Assembly: GCA_023426625.1 (NCBI GenBank)
Contig: JAFAAJ010000280.1
Span: 1-20,064, forward strand
Length of the DNA: 20,064 bases
From: Bacteroidota bacterium
GTDB lineage: Bacteria > Bacteroidota > Bacteroidia > Flavobacteriales > Weeksellaceae
Direction: 5' to 3'
The translations under genes were made by a program, and so were the position numbers. Below the pieces are notes generated by a model that did not search any database, was not told where the DNA came from, and worked only from the letters and a program-made list of their open reading frames with translations. Shown here piece after piece: positions 12,978-20,064 of this stretch. Positions within the stretch are counted from its first letter, which is position 1, and each line of letters begins with the position of its first letter.

Positions 12978-13969
12978 CAGCTTAAAATTTTATAAAATAC
13001 CCATCTCAGCAATGCATCAATGAAAAGCATTCCTAATGCGATCCAAAGGAAAATCTTAAAGTATTCCTGATAATTATACATCTTTGAAACTCTCACGTCA
13101 GATTTTTCCAGCTTATTGATCTCGTCATATATTTCTTCAAGGCTGCTGTTCGAGGTTGCCCTGAAATATTTTCCTCCGGTAGTCTGCGACACTTCTCTCA
13201 AAGTATTTTCATCGATCGTTACTTGGGTTTCCGTAAAGATCAGATCCCCAAAAATATCCTGTGCAGTAGGCATTAGTGCATATCCGTTGGTTCCAATTCC
13301 TATGGAATATACTTTTATATTGTTATTTTGCGCCAATTCTGCTGCTGCCATCGGAGGGATGGCATTTTCAATATTACTGACTCCGTCTGTCATTAAAATA
13401 ATGACTTTACTTTTTGCTTTGCTCTTCACCAGATGGTTTACAGCAACTGCAAGACCTTCACCGATCGCAGTTCCGGGTTCTAGCCCGGCAGAATTTAAAT
13501 TTTTTATTTCATCAACAACCACCTGGTGATCTGAAGTTACAGGAACTTTGGTAAAAGCTTCCGCTGCATAAGCAACCACCCCTATTCTGTCATTCGGACG
13601 TTTCTGAACGAATTTTGATGCAATATTCTTCAACGCCGTTATACGATCCGGAGCAAGATCTTTTGCCAACATACTCAGGGAAACATCAATGGAAAGAATA
13701 ATGTCTACTCCTTTTGTTTCGTCTCTGTCCTGGGAAACCGTAAAAGTTCTGGGTCTCGCCATGGCAATGATCAGCGCAGAAAGGATAATGTATTTTGAAA
13801 ATTTCAGTAAAAAAAGTACAAAACGTATCCCTCCATTGTCTTTCATGTGCTGAACAGTGGGAACTTTAATGCCTTTCTTCTTTCGCCTACGGATATCCCT
13901 GAAAAAAAGAGGAATAAACAGCAGGAAAAGAAGTAAAAACCAGGGACTGTAAAACTGAAAATTAAACAT
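12977..13969 (-). CDS. batA: BatA, VWA-domain membrane protein
   Basis: A 330-residue inner-membrane protein. Two N-terminal helices lie at about 8-24 and 58-72, the VWA domain spans about 86-285, and a closing helix lies near 305-325. The adhesion site reads D95-V-S97-L-S99 ('SIDVSLSM'), with Thr in 'LEPGTAIGEGL' and Asp in 'LMTDGVSN'. The first helix is preceded by 'FNFQFYSPW', common to BatA/BatB N-termini. BatA is the partner of BatB in the aerotolerance complex and probably a client or adaptor of the MoxR ATPase. Its ATG lies 8 nt inside the end of the preceding gene. Confidence 0.94.
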   Translation of the reverse strand: MFNFQFYSPWFLLLFLLFIPLFFRDIRRRKKKGIKVPTVQHMKDNGGIRFVLFLLKFSKYIILSALIIAMARPRTFTVSQDRDETKGVDIILSIDVSLSMLAKDLAPDRITALKNIASKFVQKRPNDRIGVVAYAAEAFTKVPVTSDHQVVVDEIKNLNSAGLEPGTAIGEGLAVAVNHLVKSKAKSKVIILMTDGVSNIENAIPPMAAAELAQNNNIKVYSIGIGTNGYALMPTAQDIFGDLIFTETQVTIDENTLREVSQTTGGKYFRATSNSSLEEIYDEINKLEKSDVRVSKMYNYQEYFKIFLWIALGMLFIDALLRWVFYKILS

Positions 13970-14858
13970 CCTTTCTTAAGTTTTCAAATTCTATATCTTT
14001 CGATGACCTTTTTACAAATTCCCTGATGTCGATAAAATCTTTTTCCATCGTTTCTTTATTCGGGAATGTTTTGGCAAATTTCACAAGGTCACCTCTTACA
14101 AATACCTCTTCCACTACTTTTTCATTATCCTGAGAGATGGTATTGTTTTTTTTCATGAGATCGATAAGATCATCCGTTAAAAGCACATCCGCAGGTAAAT
14201 GATACTGCTTGGTAATAAAATTCCTTGAAATATCAATTAGTTCTACATAGAATGAGCGATAGTTTCCTTCTTCAATATATTTTTTCTTTTTAAGCGCATC
14301 CAGCTCCTTTAAGGTCTGGTTGGTTGCCACAACAGGCGAATTTTTATTTTTTCTGCCCCATTTCACCAACATGATTATGGCAATGATTAAGGCAATAACA
14401 GCTAATGCTGCAAGAATATACCATTTGTACAGCTTCCAATAATCAGTGACTTCCAGTTTCACCTCTTTGTTCTTCATAATGTCGTTGATCTCGTCACCTT
14501 TCTGGGCTGTATTGATAACATCTATTTCATAAGGTATTGTCTTTAAAATTTTTCCGCCAACGTTGAATTCCAGTTCAGGGATGGTGAATTTCCCTTCTTC
14601 GTACACGGCAAATTCAATTTTTCTTTCATAGAAATCCGCATTGGTACCAATGCTGTCCTTGATCTCCTCGAAATGAAAGGGAAGCAATTCATCTTTAGGT
14701 GCAGCTGAAACCTGTTGTCCGCTTAGATTATCAATTTTAATGATCAGATGATTGGTTTCACCCAATGCAAGGGTTTTCTTCTCAATACTGGAAGAAAGTA
14801 TCTGTGAAAAAGCATTTGCACAGATCAGGAAACTGAATATAAATAGTATTTTTTTCAA
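13962..14858 (-). CDS. DUF4381-like membrane protein of the aerotolerance operon
   Basis: A 298-residue protein of the kind always found between the DUF58 gene and batA in Bacteroidetes. A signal peptide covers residues 1-18 ('ICANAFSQ'). A periplasmic domain of about 125 residues resembles the opening module of BatD ('KKTLALGETNHLIIKIDNLSG'). A membrane helix lies at about 147-167 ('YILAALAVIALIIAIIMLVKWG'). The cytosolic tail 'LKELDALKKKKYIEEGNYRSFYVELIDISRNFI' fits the DUF4381 pattern. Its role is probably structural within the Bat complex. The gene overlaps batA by 8 nt and follows the DUF58 gene by 32 nt. Confidence 0.8.
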   Translation of the reverse strand: MKKILFIFSFLICANAFSQILSSSIEKKTLALGETNHLIIKIDNLSGQQVSAAPKDELLPFHFEEIKDSIGTNADFYERKIEFAVYEEGKFTIPELEFNVGGKILKTIPYEIDVINTAQKGDEINDIMKNKEVKLEVTDYWKLYKWYILAALAVIALIIAIIMLVKWGRKNKNSPVVATNQTLKELDALKKKKYIEEGNYRSFYVELIDISRNFITKQYHLPADVLLTDDLIDLMKKNNTISQDNEKVVEEVFVRGDLVKFAKTFPNKETMEKDFIDIREFVKRSSKDIEFENLRKDV

Positions 14859-14890
14859 CTTTAATAATAAATTTAGCTTAAAGCCTATGT

Positions 14891-15754
14891 TTATTTTTTC
14901 TGAAAGTAACTGTATAATAACTTCGCATAATCTGCTCCGGTATGAATGTTCATAAAGCTGGCCGAACTGTTGGCAAAATCATCTTCCAGTGCTCTTACTT
15001 TTTGTTTCTGAGCTTCTGCAAAGGTATATCTCCATCTTGCATCAGAAGTATTTGCCCAAATCTGAGCTCCTGTTTCCGCGTCATACAGCAAAACATAGCC
15101 TACATCAGGAATTTCATTATCTTTCTCATCATAGATCCTCATTCCTAAAACCTGATGCTTTTTTGAAGCCACTCTCAGAATTTTGGAATCATAAGGATCT
15201 TCAAAATCCGAAAGCAGGAAAACAAGAGATTTTCTTTTGAAAATACCCATCATATATTCCATGGCTTTATCTATGTTTGATACAGAAGGAATATAATCAG
15301 CGGTTAAAATATTACTGATGATGGAAAGAATATGCTTTCTCCCTTTTTGGGGCGGAATTACCTTATATACTTTATCAGCAAATAAGATGAGTCCTACTTT
15401 ATCATTATTCCCGGCTGCAGAAAATCCTAAACTTGCAGCAATTTCGGCTACATATTCTCTTTTCAGCTGGGTTTTTGTTCCGTAATCCATGGAGGCAGAA
15501 ATGTCAACCAAAAGCATCATGGTCAATTCTCTTTCCTCTTCCATTACTTTGACGAAAGGTTCACGGAAACGTGCCGTTTTATTCCAATCAATTCTTCGGA
15601 TCTCATCCCCGAACTGATAAGGACGAACCTCTGAGAAGGTCATTCCCTGCCCTTTAAAAGCACTGTGATATTGCCCCATTAAAGTAGCTTCCGTTTTCTT
15701 GCGGGTACGGATTTCTATCTGCTTTACTTTTTTTACAATATCTTTTATTTTCAT
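14891..15754 (-). CDS. DUF58-domain protein with VWA-like fold
   Basis: A 287-residue cytosolic protein. The DUF58 signature lies at about 36-62 ('GQGMTFSEVRPYQFGDEIRRIDWNKTAR'). It is followed by a VWA-like segment with an intact D84-I-S86-A-S88 ('LLVDISASMD') and a second acidic loop 'FLLSDFEDP'. DUF58 proteins are invariable partners of MoxR ATPases, and one of them is encoded in every Bat operon. No membrane segment is seen, consistent with a peripheral subunit. The start follows a 36-bp gap of degenerate heptamer repeats. Confidence 0.92.
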   Translation of the reverse strand: MKIKDIVKKVKQIEIRTRKKTEATLMGQYHSAFKGQGMTFSEVRPYQFGDEIRRIDWNKTARFREPFVKVMEEERELTMMLLVDISASMDYGTKTQLKREYVAEIAASLGFSAAGNNDKVGLILFADKVYKVIPPQKGRKHILSIISNILTADYIPSVSNIDKAMEYMMGIFKRKSLVFLLSDFEDPYDSKILRVASKKHQVLGMRIYDEKDNEIPDVGYVLLYDAETGAQIWANTSDARWRYTFAEAQKQKVRALEDDFANSSASFMNIHTGADYAKLLYSYFQKK

Positions 15755-15790
15755 TCGTTGTCAGGTTTTAGATTACAAGTTACAAGAAAC
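15755..15790. repeat. Degenerate 7-bp periodic spacer between GNAT and DUF58 genes
   Basis: Read on the minus strand the gap contains TTGTAAC, TTGTAAT, CTAAAAC and CTGACAA back to back, a 7-bp period with drift. Similar periodic tracts occur at 3863, 18863 and 20030 in this window. Confidence 0.5.
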
Positions 15791-16255
15791 TCATAATTTA
15801 ACTAAAAACTCAATAGACACATTCATCCATTCGTCATCAAACTTCGGGTTGTATTTTTTATAAAAATTAATCGCCGGTTCGTTCCAGTTCAGCACCTGAA
15901 AGACCATTCCGCTGTATTGCTTGGATTTTCCATAATCCAAAGTAGCATCAAATAATTTCTTTCCGATCTGCTTTCCTCTCATTTTTTCCGTCACTACAAG
16001 ATCTTCAAGATATAATCTTCTTCCTTTCCAAGTCGAAAATCTGTCATAATACAGAGAAATACCTACGATTTCACCATTCACTTCCGCTACAAAAGCGCCC
16101 CATACAGGTGAATCTCCAAATCCGTCTGCCGTAAATTGTTCTAAACCGAGAGTAACTTCATGTAAGGCTTTTTCGTATTCAGCCAATTCTTTGATGAGTT
16201 CCAGCATGGAAGCACAATCCTCCTGAACGGCTTTCCTGATCACGATTTCTTCCAT
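15791..16255 (-). CDS. GNAT acetyltransferase, SSAT2/thialysine-acetyltransferase-like
   Basis: A 154-residue Gcn5-related N-acetyltransferase. It has the features of the spermidine/spermine N1-acetyltransferase branch: 'LIKELAEYEKA' (20-30), 'FTADGFGDSP' (41-50), 'YYDRFSTWKGRRLYLEDLVV' (69-88), the acetyl-CoA loop R93-G-K-Q-I-G98, and 'VLNWNEPAINFYKKY' (121-135). Members acetylate polyamines or thialysine/lysine-like amines in the cytosol; the exact substrate here is not proven. It sits 7 nt after moxR and 36 nt before the DUF58 gene, and is therefore embedded in the aerotolerance operon, which is unusual for a small-molecule acetyltransferase. Confidence 0.88.
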   Translation of the reverse strand: MEEIVIRKAVQEDCASMLELIKELAEYEKALHEVTLGLEQFTADGFGDSPVWGAFVAEVNGEIVGISLYYDRFSTWKGRRLYLEDLVVTEKMRGKQIGKKLFDATLDYGKSKQYSGMVFQVLNWNEPAINFYKKYNPKFDDEWMNVSIEFLVKL

Positions 16256-16262
16256 AGATAGA

Positions 16263-17267
16263 TTAAGGAGCCTGAATTTTCGCTAAAATTCTTTTGATTA
16301 TTTCTTCTGTTGATATTTCTTCCGCTTCTGCCTCGAAGGTTAAACCGATTCTATGCCTTAAAACATCTTTTGCCAAAACTTTCACATCTTCAGGAATCAC
16401 AAAAGCTCTTCCTTTCAGGAATGCATGAGCTCTTGACGCAATGGCTAAGTTGATCGAAGCTCTCGGCGAAGCACCGAAACTGATATAATTTTTAAGCTCA
16501 GAAAGACCGTATTTTTCCGGAAAACGTGTTGCAAAAACCATATCCAGAATATATTTTTCAATTTTCTCATCCAGATAGATCTGGTTGACCAAAGACTTTG
16601 CATCAACTATATTCTGAAGAGAAATTACCGGTTTGATCTCCGGTTGATGAGAAGTAGAAACCATTCTCATAACGGTTCTTTCATCTTCAAACTCAGGATA
16701 TTCTATTTTACATTTCAGCATGAAGCGGTCGCTCTGCGCTTCCGGCAACAGATAAGTACCTTCCTGATCGATTGGGTTTTGAGTAGCCAGTACAAGGAAA
16801 GGTTTAGGCAGCTTCATGGTTTCATCACCAATGGTTACCTGTTTTTCCTGCATCACCTCTAAAAGAGCAGATTGCACTTTTGCAGGAGCACGGTTGATCT
16901 CATCCGCCAATACAAAGTTCGCAAATACAGGTCCTTTTTTTATTGAAAAATCATTGTCTTTGATATTGTAGATCATGGTTCCCACCACATCTGCTGGAAG
17001 CAGATCCGGAGTAAACTGGATCCTGGAAAAATCGCCATGAACAGCTTCAGCCAAAGTTTTTATGGCTAAAGTTTTCGCCAATCCGGGAACCCCTTCCAAA
17101 AGGACATGCCCATTTCCCAAAAGTCCTACCAAAAGGCGGTCTATCATGTATTCCTGTCCAATAATAACCTTGTTGATTTCCTGTCTCAGGATAGAGAATA
17201 AGTAGTTCTGTTCCTTTACTTTTTCTGTTAACTGACGAATATCTTCCGCTTGATATGTATCTGACAT
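16263..17267 (-). CDS. moxR: MoxR-family AAA+ ATPase
   Basis: A 334-residue cytosolic AAA+ ATPase, first gene of the aerotolerance operon. The Walker A loop is G59-V-P-G-L-A-K-T66, Walker B is 'VLADEINRA' (119-127), and sensor 1 is 'LATQNP' (160-165). The AAA lid domain with 'GASPRASINLAIASRAHAFL' follows. MoxR proteins are chaperone-like ATPases that insert metals or mature and remodel partner complexes, usually through VWA-domain adaptors such as those encoded downstream here. Length is typical (320-340 aa). The ATG at 17267 has the standard family N-terminus. Confidence 0.96.
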   Translation of the reverse strand: MSDTYQAEDIRQLTEKVKEQNYLFSILRQEINKVIIGQEYMIDRLLVGLLGNGHVLLEGVPGLAKTLAIKTLAEAVHGDFSRIQFTPDLLPADVVGTMIYNIKDNDFSIKKGPVFANFVLADEINRAPAKVQSALLEVMQEKQVTIGDETMKLPKPFLVLATQNPIDQEGTYLLPEAQSDRFMLKCKIEYPEFEDERTVMRMVSTSHQPEIKPVISLQNIVDAKSLVNQIYLDEKIEKYILDMVFATRFPEKYGLSELKNYISFGASPRASINLAIASRAHAFLKGRAFVIPEDVKVLAKDVLRHRIGLTFEAEAEEISTEEIIKRILAKIQAP

Positions 17268-17467
17268 AGCTTAGTTTAAAATAATTGGTAAATTTCTAAT
17301 AAATACTTGCATTAATCAACACAATTGATGCCATTTTTAAGTTAAAGTTTGTTAAATATTCCTGCATTGATGCGAGATTCAGAATAATCTAACTCTTAAA
17401 ACCAAAATGAAATATTGAATATTTTCATAAAAATATATAAATTTTATGGTAAACCCCTCCTCAAAAA
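17268..17467. promoter_or_regulatory. Divergent control region of moxR, with tandem GTTAAA element
   Basis: This AT-rich gap holds, on the plus strand, GTTAAA (17341-17346), GTTT, GTTAAA (17351-17356), then ATTC (17358-17361), 74 nt before the moxR ATG. A near-identical arrangement precedes batC. Two short dyads lie further right: ATGAAA/TTTCAT (17407-17428), and CATAAAA/TTTTATG (17426-17448) with a 9-nt spacer. No perfect TAnnTTTG box for moxR was found; TATTTATT near 17297-17304 on the minus strand is the best partial match. Confidence 0.4.
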
Positions 17468-17498
17468 TTGTCATTTCCAGTTTATTAAACTATTTTTG
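17468..17498 (+). promoter_or_regulatory. Promoter of the DinB-family gene
   Basis: TTG (17468-17470), a 20-nt spacer, then TATTTTTG (17491-17498) is a full match to the Bacteroidetes promoter form. The start would fall near 17505, giving a leader of about 13 nt before the ATG at 17518. Confidence 0.6.
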
Positions 17499-17517
17499 GT
17501 GATTAAAATTTTGCAAA

Positions 17518-17991
17518 ATGAATTATCATTTTCAAGCTCACAGACAGGTAAGAAGAAATCTTCTGGATATTTTACAAAATACACCTCATGAAGATCTTTT
17601 GCTGATCCCGGATGGCTTTAACAATAATATTTACTGGAACATTGCGCATACCGTTGCCACTCAGCAGCTTTTACATTATTATTTAAGCGGAAACCCGTTC
17701 CGGATCGATAAATACTGGATCGAAACGTATAAAAAAGGAACTCTCCCAAATCTGAATGTTCAGAAATCTGAAGTGGAAGATCTGGAGTTCTTACTGACGG
17801 AAACTTCAAAGATTCTGATGAAGGATTTCGACAGTGATTTCTTTTCGGATTACACGCCTTATACCACAAGTTTCGGAATGGATCTTAAGAGCATTCAGGA
17901 TGCTATTATTTTCAACAATATGCATGAAAGTCTCCACTACGGCTATGCCATGGCACAAAAACGAGCGATTTTAGGGGAAAAAGGCAGATAG
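17518..17991 (+). CDS. DinB-family metal-binding four-helix protein
   Basis: A 157-residue protein of the DinB/YfiT superfamily, four-helix bundles that bind a divalent metal through three histidines. The expected triad is seen: H44 ('YWNIAHTV'), then H136 and H140 ('NNMHESLHYGYAMAQKR'). Length fits (about 150-170 aa). Some members are bacillithiol- or mycothiol-dependent transferases, but the substrate here is unknown and the organism's thiol cannot be read from this window. It has its own promoter, transcribes away from moxR, and is followed by an imperfect palindrome. Confidence 0.85.
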   Translation: MNYHFQAHRQVRRNLLDILQNTPHEDLLLIPDGFNNNIYWNIAHTVATQQLLHYYLSGNPFRIDKYWIETYKKGTLPNLNVQKSEVEDLEFLLTETSKILMKDFDSDFFSDYTPYTTSFGMDLKSIQDAIIFNNMHESLHYGYAMAQKRAILGEKGR

Positions 17992-18001
17992 CTAAAAAGT
18001 G

Positions 18002-18069
18002 AATTTTGCTACGCAAGTCAATCGTGAAAGATGAATTCACATCCCAAAACTGACTTACGAAGTAAAATT
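18002..18069. repeat. Imperfect 19-bp inverted repeat with inner dyad
   Basis: AATTTTGCTACGCAAGTCA (18002-18020) matches the reverse complement of 18051-18069 at 16 of 19 positions. Inside it GTGAA (18024-18028) pairs with TTCAC (18036-18040). It fills most of the gap between the DinB and rRNA methyltransferase genes. It could be a REP-like or small mobile-derived element, or a transcript-end structure; it lacks a T-tract. Confidence 0.6.
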
Positions 18070-18103
18070 GGCCATTGACATTTCAATTATTTAAATTATC
18101 AAA

Positions 18104-18856
18104 ATGACAGATAAAAAAGACGATTTTATTTTTGGGCTTCGTCCCGTGATCGAAGCTATTGAAGCAGGAAAAACTATTGACAAGATCTTTGTGCAGAATG
18201 CATTGCAGGGTCCTATTTATGCAGAACTGAAAACTATTCTGGCTAAAAATAAAATACGTCCCAATTACGTTCCTGTTGAAAAACTGAACCGTTTTACCAG
18301 AAAAAATCATCAGGGAGTAGTTGCTTTTATTTCTGATGTTCCTTTTTACAAAGTAGAAGATATTGTTCCTCAGTTATTTGAAGAAGGGAAAACACCTTTC
18401 TTATTGATTTTGGACAGACTTACGGATGTAAGGAATTTCGGGGCTATTTGCAGAACTGCCGAATGTGTAGGAATAGATGCTGTAATTATTCCTGAAAAAG
18501 GAGCTGCACCCATCAATTCGGATGCGATAAAAACTTCTGCGGGCGCGATCTATAACATCAAAATATGTAAAGAAGCCAATCTGGCTCATACCGTAGACTT
18601 CCTTCAGCAAAGCGGAATCACTGTGTTTTCAGCCAGCGAGAAAGCTCAGAAGCTGATCTACGATGTTGATTTTGCAGAACCTTGTGCTATTGTGATGGGA
18701 AATGAAGAAACAGGAATTTCAAAAGAAGTTTTACACCACTCTGATGAAAAAATAAAATTACCGATCGAAGGAAAAACTCAATCTTTAAATGTTTCGGTTG
18801 CATGCGGAGCTATTTTATATGAAGGGGTGAGGCAGAAGCTTATGAAGGGAAATTAG
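18104..18856 (+). CDS. rlmB: 23S rRNA (guanosine-2'-O)-methyltransferase, RlmB/TrmH family
   Basis: A 250-residue SPOUT-fold methyltransferase. An N-terminal substrate-binding domain covers residues 9-80 ('FIFGLRPVIEAIEAGKTIDKIFV'). The catalytic knot carries motif 1 'LDRLTDVRNFGAICRTA' (103-119, with N111 and R117), motif 2 'IVMGNEETGIS' (196-206) and motif 3 'LPIEGKTQSLNVSVA' (219-233). RlmB methylates the 2'-O of G2251 in the peptidyl-transferase P-loop of 23S rRNA using S-adenosylmethionine. The presence of the N-terminal domain and the length (about 245-250 aa) favour RlmB over tRNA TrmH, though paralogues of this family are hard to separate by sequence. Confidence 0.88.
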   Translation: MTDKKDDFIFGLRPVIEAIEAGKTIDKIFVQNALQGPIYAELKTILAKNKIRPNYVPVEKLNRFTRKNHQGVVAFISDVPFYKVEDIVPQLFEEGKTPFLLILDRLTDVRNFGAICRTAECVGIDAVIIPEKGAAPINSDAIKTSAGAIYNIKICKEANLAHTVDFLQQSGITVFSASEKAQKLIYDVDFAEPCAIVMGNEETGISKEVLHHSDEKIKLPIEGKTQSLNVSVACGAILYEGVRQKLMKGN

Positions 18857-18900
18857 TTTTAGAGATTAGTCAGACTTTAGAAGTTAGAGAAATATTAGGA
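18857..18900. repeat. Degenerate 7-bp periodic spacer after rlmB
   Basis: Successive units GATTAGT, CAGACTT, TAGAAGT, TAGAGAA and ATATTAG show a drifting 7-bp period rich in TTAG. It resembles the perfect heptamer array at 3863 in period but not in exact unit. Confidence 0.45.
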
Positions 18901-18901
18901 A

Positions 18902-18929
18902 TTGAATTTAAGATTAACGGATACGTTTG
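18902..18929 (+). promoter_or_regulatory. Promoter of the C-terminal lipoprotein gene
   Basis: TTG (18902-18904), a 17-nt spacer, then TACGTTTG (18922-18929), a perfect TAnnTTTG. The predicted start near 18935 gives a leader of about 38 nt to the ATG at 18973. Confidence 0.65.
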
Positions 18930-18972
18930 TTATGCTCTAAAAATTCAAACAATAAACATTAAATTATTATCA

Positions 18973-20022
18973 ATGAAAAATATAGCAGCATTAGCGCTGA
19001 TTTCAATAGCTGTGGTATCTTGTAAGAAAGAGACAGCAACCATCACAAAAGTAGATCCTAAAACAGGAAAAACCATTACGGTAGAAGTTCCGGCTGATTC
19101 TGTAGCGAAAGTGGAAGCCAATCCTGCCATAAAGGATTCTGCAGGAATTTACACCCAATCTTTTAAACTTGAAAAAGGGAAAACTTACCCTCTTACCACT
19201 TATCAGAGGGATGTAAGAACCATGACCGATCCTGATGGAAAATCTATGACAGGAACAAGTGAGTCAACGGATGAAATGACCTTCACAGTGAACGACATCA
19301 AAGGAAATGTGTATGATCTGACCCTGAATCTTGTAGGGAAAAGAAATTCGCAGTCTTCACAGGGAAAAACCATTATTGTTGATACCAAACAACCGGTTCC
19401 AAAAGAAGACAATCTGAAAATGATCTGGAACATCAACAAAGCTCTTACATCCGGAAACAAACTGAATATGAAGATGGACACCAAAGGAAATGTGATCTCC
19501 ATTACAGGATTTGAGGCTATTTATACTAAAGTTTCCAATGCTTTAAGTTCTATCATAAAAGATGCAAAAGAAAGAGAAAGTGTGGTAGCAAGCCTTAAAG
19601 AAACCTTCAATGAAAAGGTATTGAAAGATCAGTTCAATAAAAATCTTACGATCCTTCCTAAAAAAGGAGCAAAAGTTGGTGAAAAATGGACACATACTGA
19701 AAACGCTGATGAAAGCGGACAGGTAAAAGTAAACTCCAACTACGTACTGAAAAGTGTAGGAAACGGAATTGCCGAAATTTCGGTAACAGGAGGAATCCCT
19801 AAGAAAACCGAGAAACAAAACCAGGGACCGATTACCCACAGCTTAAGCAGTGAACTTGTACAGGACGGAACTATAAAATTTGATCAGAACACAGGCTGGA
19901 TTACCAATCAGAACATCACCGTGAAAACGACACAGATCGAAACCATTTCAGACGGAAAAGAAACCCGTTCTATGAAAAGCGTTTCCAACTCTTCTGTAAT
20001 GGTAAATCCAACTAAAAAATAA
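18973..20022 (+). CDS. Lipoprotein, DUF6263-like
   Basis: A 349-residue predicted lipoprotein with signal 'AALALISIAVVSC' and lipobox Cys17, followed by 'KKETATITKVDPKTGKTITVEVPAD'. The rest is a soluble beta-rich envelope domain with 'YTQSFKLEKGKTYPLTTYQRDVRTM' and 'LPKKGAKVGEKWTHTENADESGQ'. A repeated pattern of a kinetic-like opening and later 'DGTIKFDQNTGWITNQNITVKT' fits the DUF6263 type of Bacteroidetes lipoproteins. The family's function is unknown. The gene has its own promoter. I am confident of the lipoprotein call and less so of the family assignment. Confidence 0.75.
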   Translation: MKNIAALALISIAVVSCKKETATITKVDPKTGKTITVEVPADSVAKVEANPAIKDSAGIYTQSFKLEKGKTYPLTTYQRDVRTMTDPDGKSMTGTSESTDEMTFTVNDIKGNVYDLTLNLVGKRNSQSSQGKTIIVDTKQPVPKEDNLKMIWNINKALTSGNKLNMKMDTKGNVISITGFEAIYTKVSNALSSIIKDAKERESVVASLKETFNEKVLKDQFNKNLTILPKKGAKVGEKWTHTENADESGQVKVNSNYVLKSVGNGIAEISVTGGIPKKTEKQNQGPITHSLSSELVQDGTIKFDQNTGWITNQNITVKTTQIETISDGKETRSMKSVSNSSVMVNPTKK

Positions 20023-20064
20023 ATGTAGAAAGGGTTGAAGAGTTGAAAAGTTTGAGAGTAAATG
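20023..20064. repeat. Degenerate heptamer spacer at the window end
   Basis: GGGTTGA, AGAGTTG, AAAAGTT and TGAGAGT follow each other with a 7-bp period and drift. The tract is cut by the window edge, so its full extent is unknown. Confidence 0.4.

Noticed and set aside
13116..13529. 137-codon plus-strand open frame opposite batA
   Set aside because: Antisense to the conserved VWA domain; its composition is that of a reverse-complement shadow.

Overview
The window looks like a chromosomal segment of a Flavobacteriia bacterium, most likely Chryseobacterium or a close relative in the Weeksellaceae. The reasons are the low GC content, -7 boxes of the form TAnnTTTG with TTG about 17-23 nt upstream, no Shine-Dalgarno sequences, a complete Bacteroidetes-type aerotolerance (Bat) operon, MenF/hotdog-thioesterase genes, and signal peptides ending in 'xGQ' or 'xAQ'. 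I found no tRNA, rRNA, CRISPR array or intact insertion sequence.

Left part (1-4478). A leftward HD-domain phosphohydrolase is followed by a rightward padR-pspC pair with several inverted repeats in its control region. Next come a long hairpin, then a compact transcription unit with its own promoter and terminator that encodes only a 20-residue, strongly amphipathic peptide. After that are a PlsC-like acyltransferase with an altered HX4D motif, a perfect 7-bp tandem repeat, and a PaaI-type hotdog thioesterase (candidate DHNA-CoA thioesterase). A 100-bp inverted-repeat element ends this section.

Middle (4479-8514). A tightly packed three-gene cassette lies between the thioesterase and the isochorismate synthase (menF), two genes that are normally neighbours in flavobacterial menaquinone loci. 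It encodes a blade-repeat lipoprotein, an ECF sigma factor fused to a membrane/periplasmic C-terminal half, and an outer-membrane beta-barrel with a periplasmic N-terminal tail. The sigma fusion's last residues and the barrel's N-terminal tail share a DT[VI][YF][IM] motif. This reads as a self-contained envelope-to-transcription signalling module and is the strongest candidate in the window for an undescribed system. menF ends in a strong bidirectional terminator.

Right part (8532-17267, all leftward). The aerotolerance operon runs in transcription order moxR, an SSAT-like GNAT acetyltransferase, a DUF58 protein, a DUF4381-like membrane protein, batA, batB, batC and batD, followed by marC and a small two-helix membrane protein. 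MoxR AAA+ ATPase and VWA proteins are thought to act together as an envelope chaperone/remodelling machine. Two matching GTTAAA-GTTAAA-ATTC elements sit upstream of moxR and of an internal promoter before batC.

Far right (17468-20064, rightward). This holds a DinB-family protein, an imperfect palindrome, an RlmB-type rRNA 2'-O-methyltransferase, and a lipoprotein with its own promoter. Degenerate 7-bp periodic spacer sequence recurs between genes.
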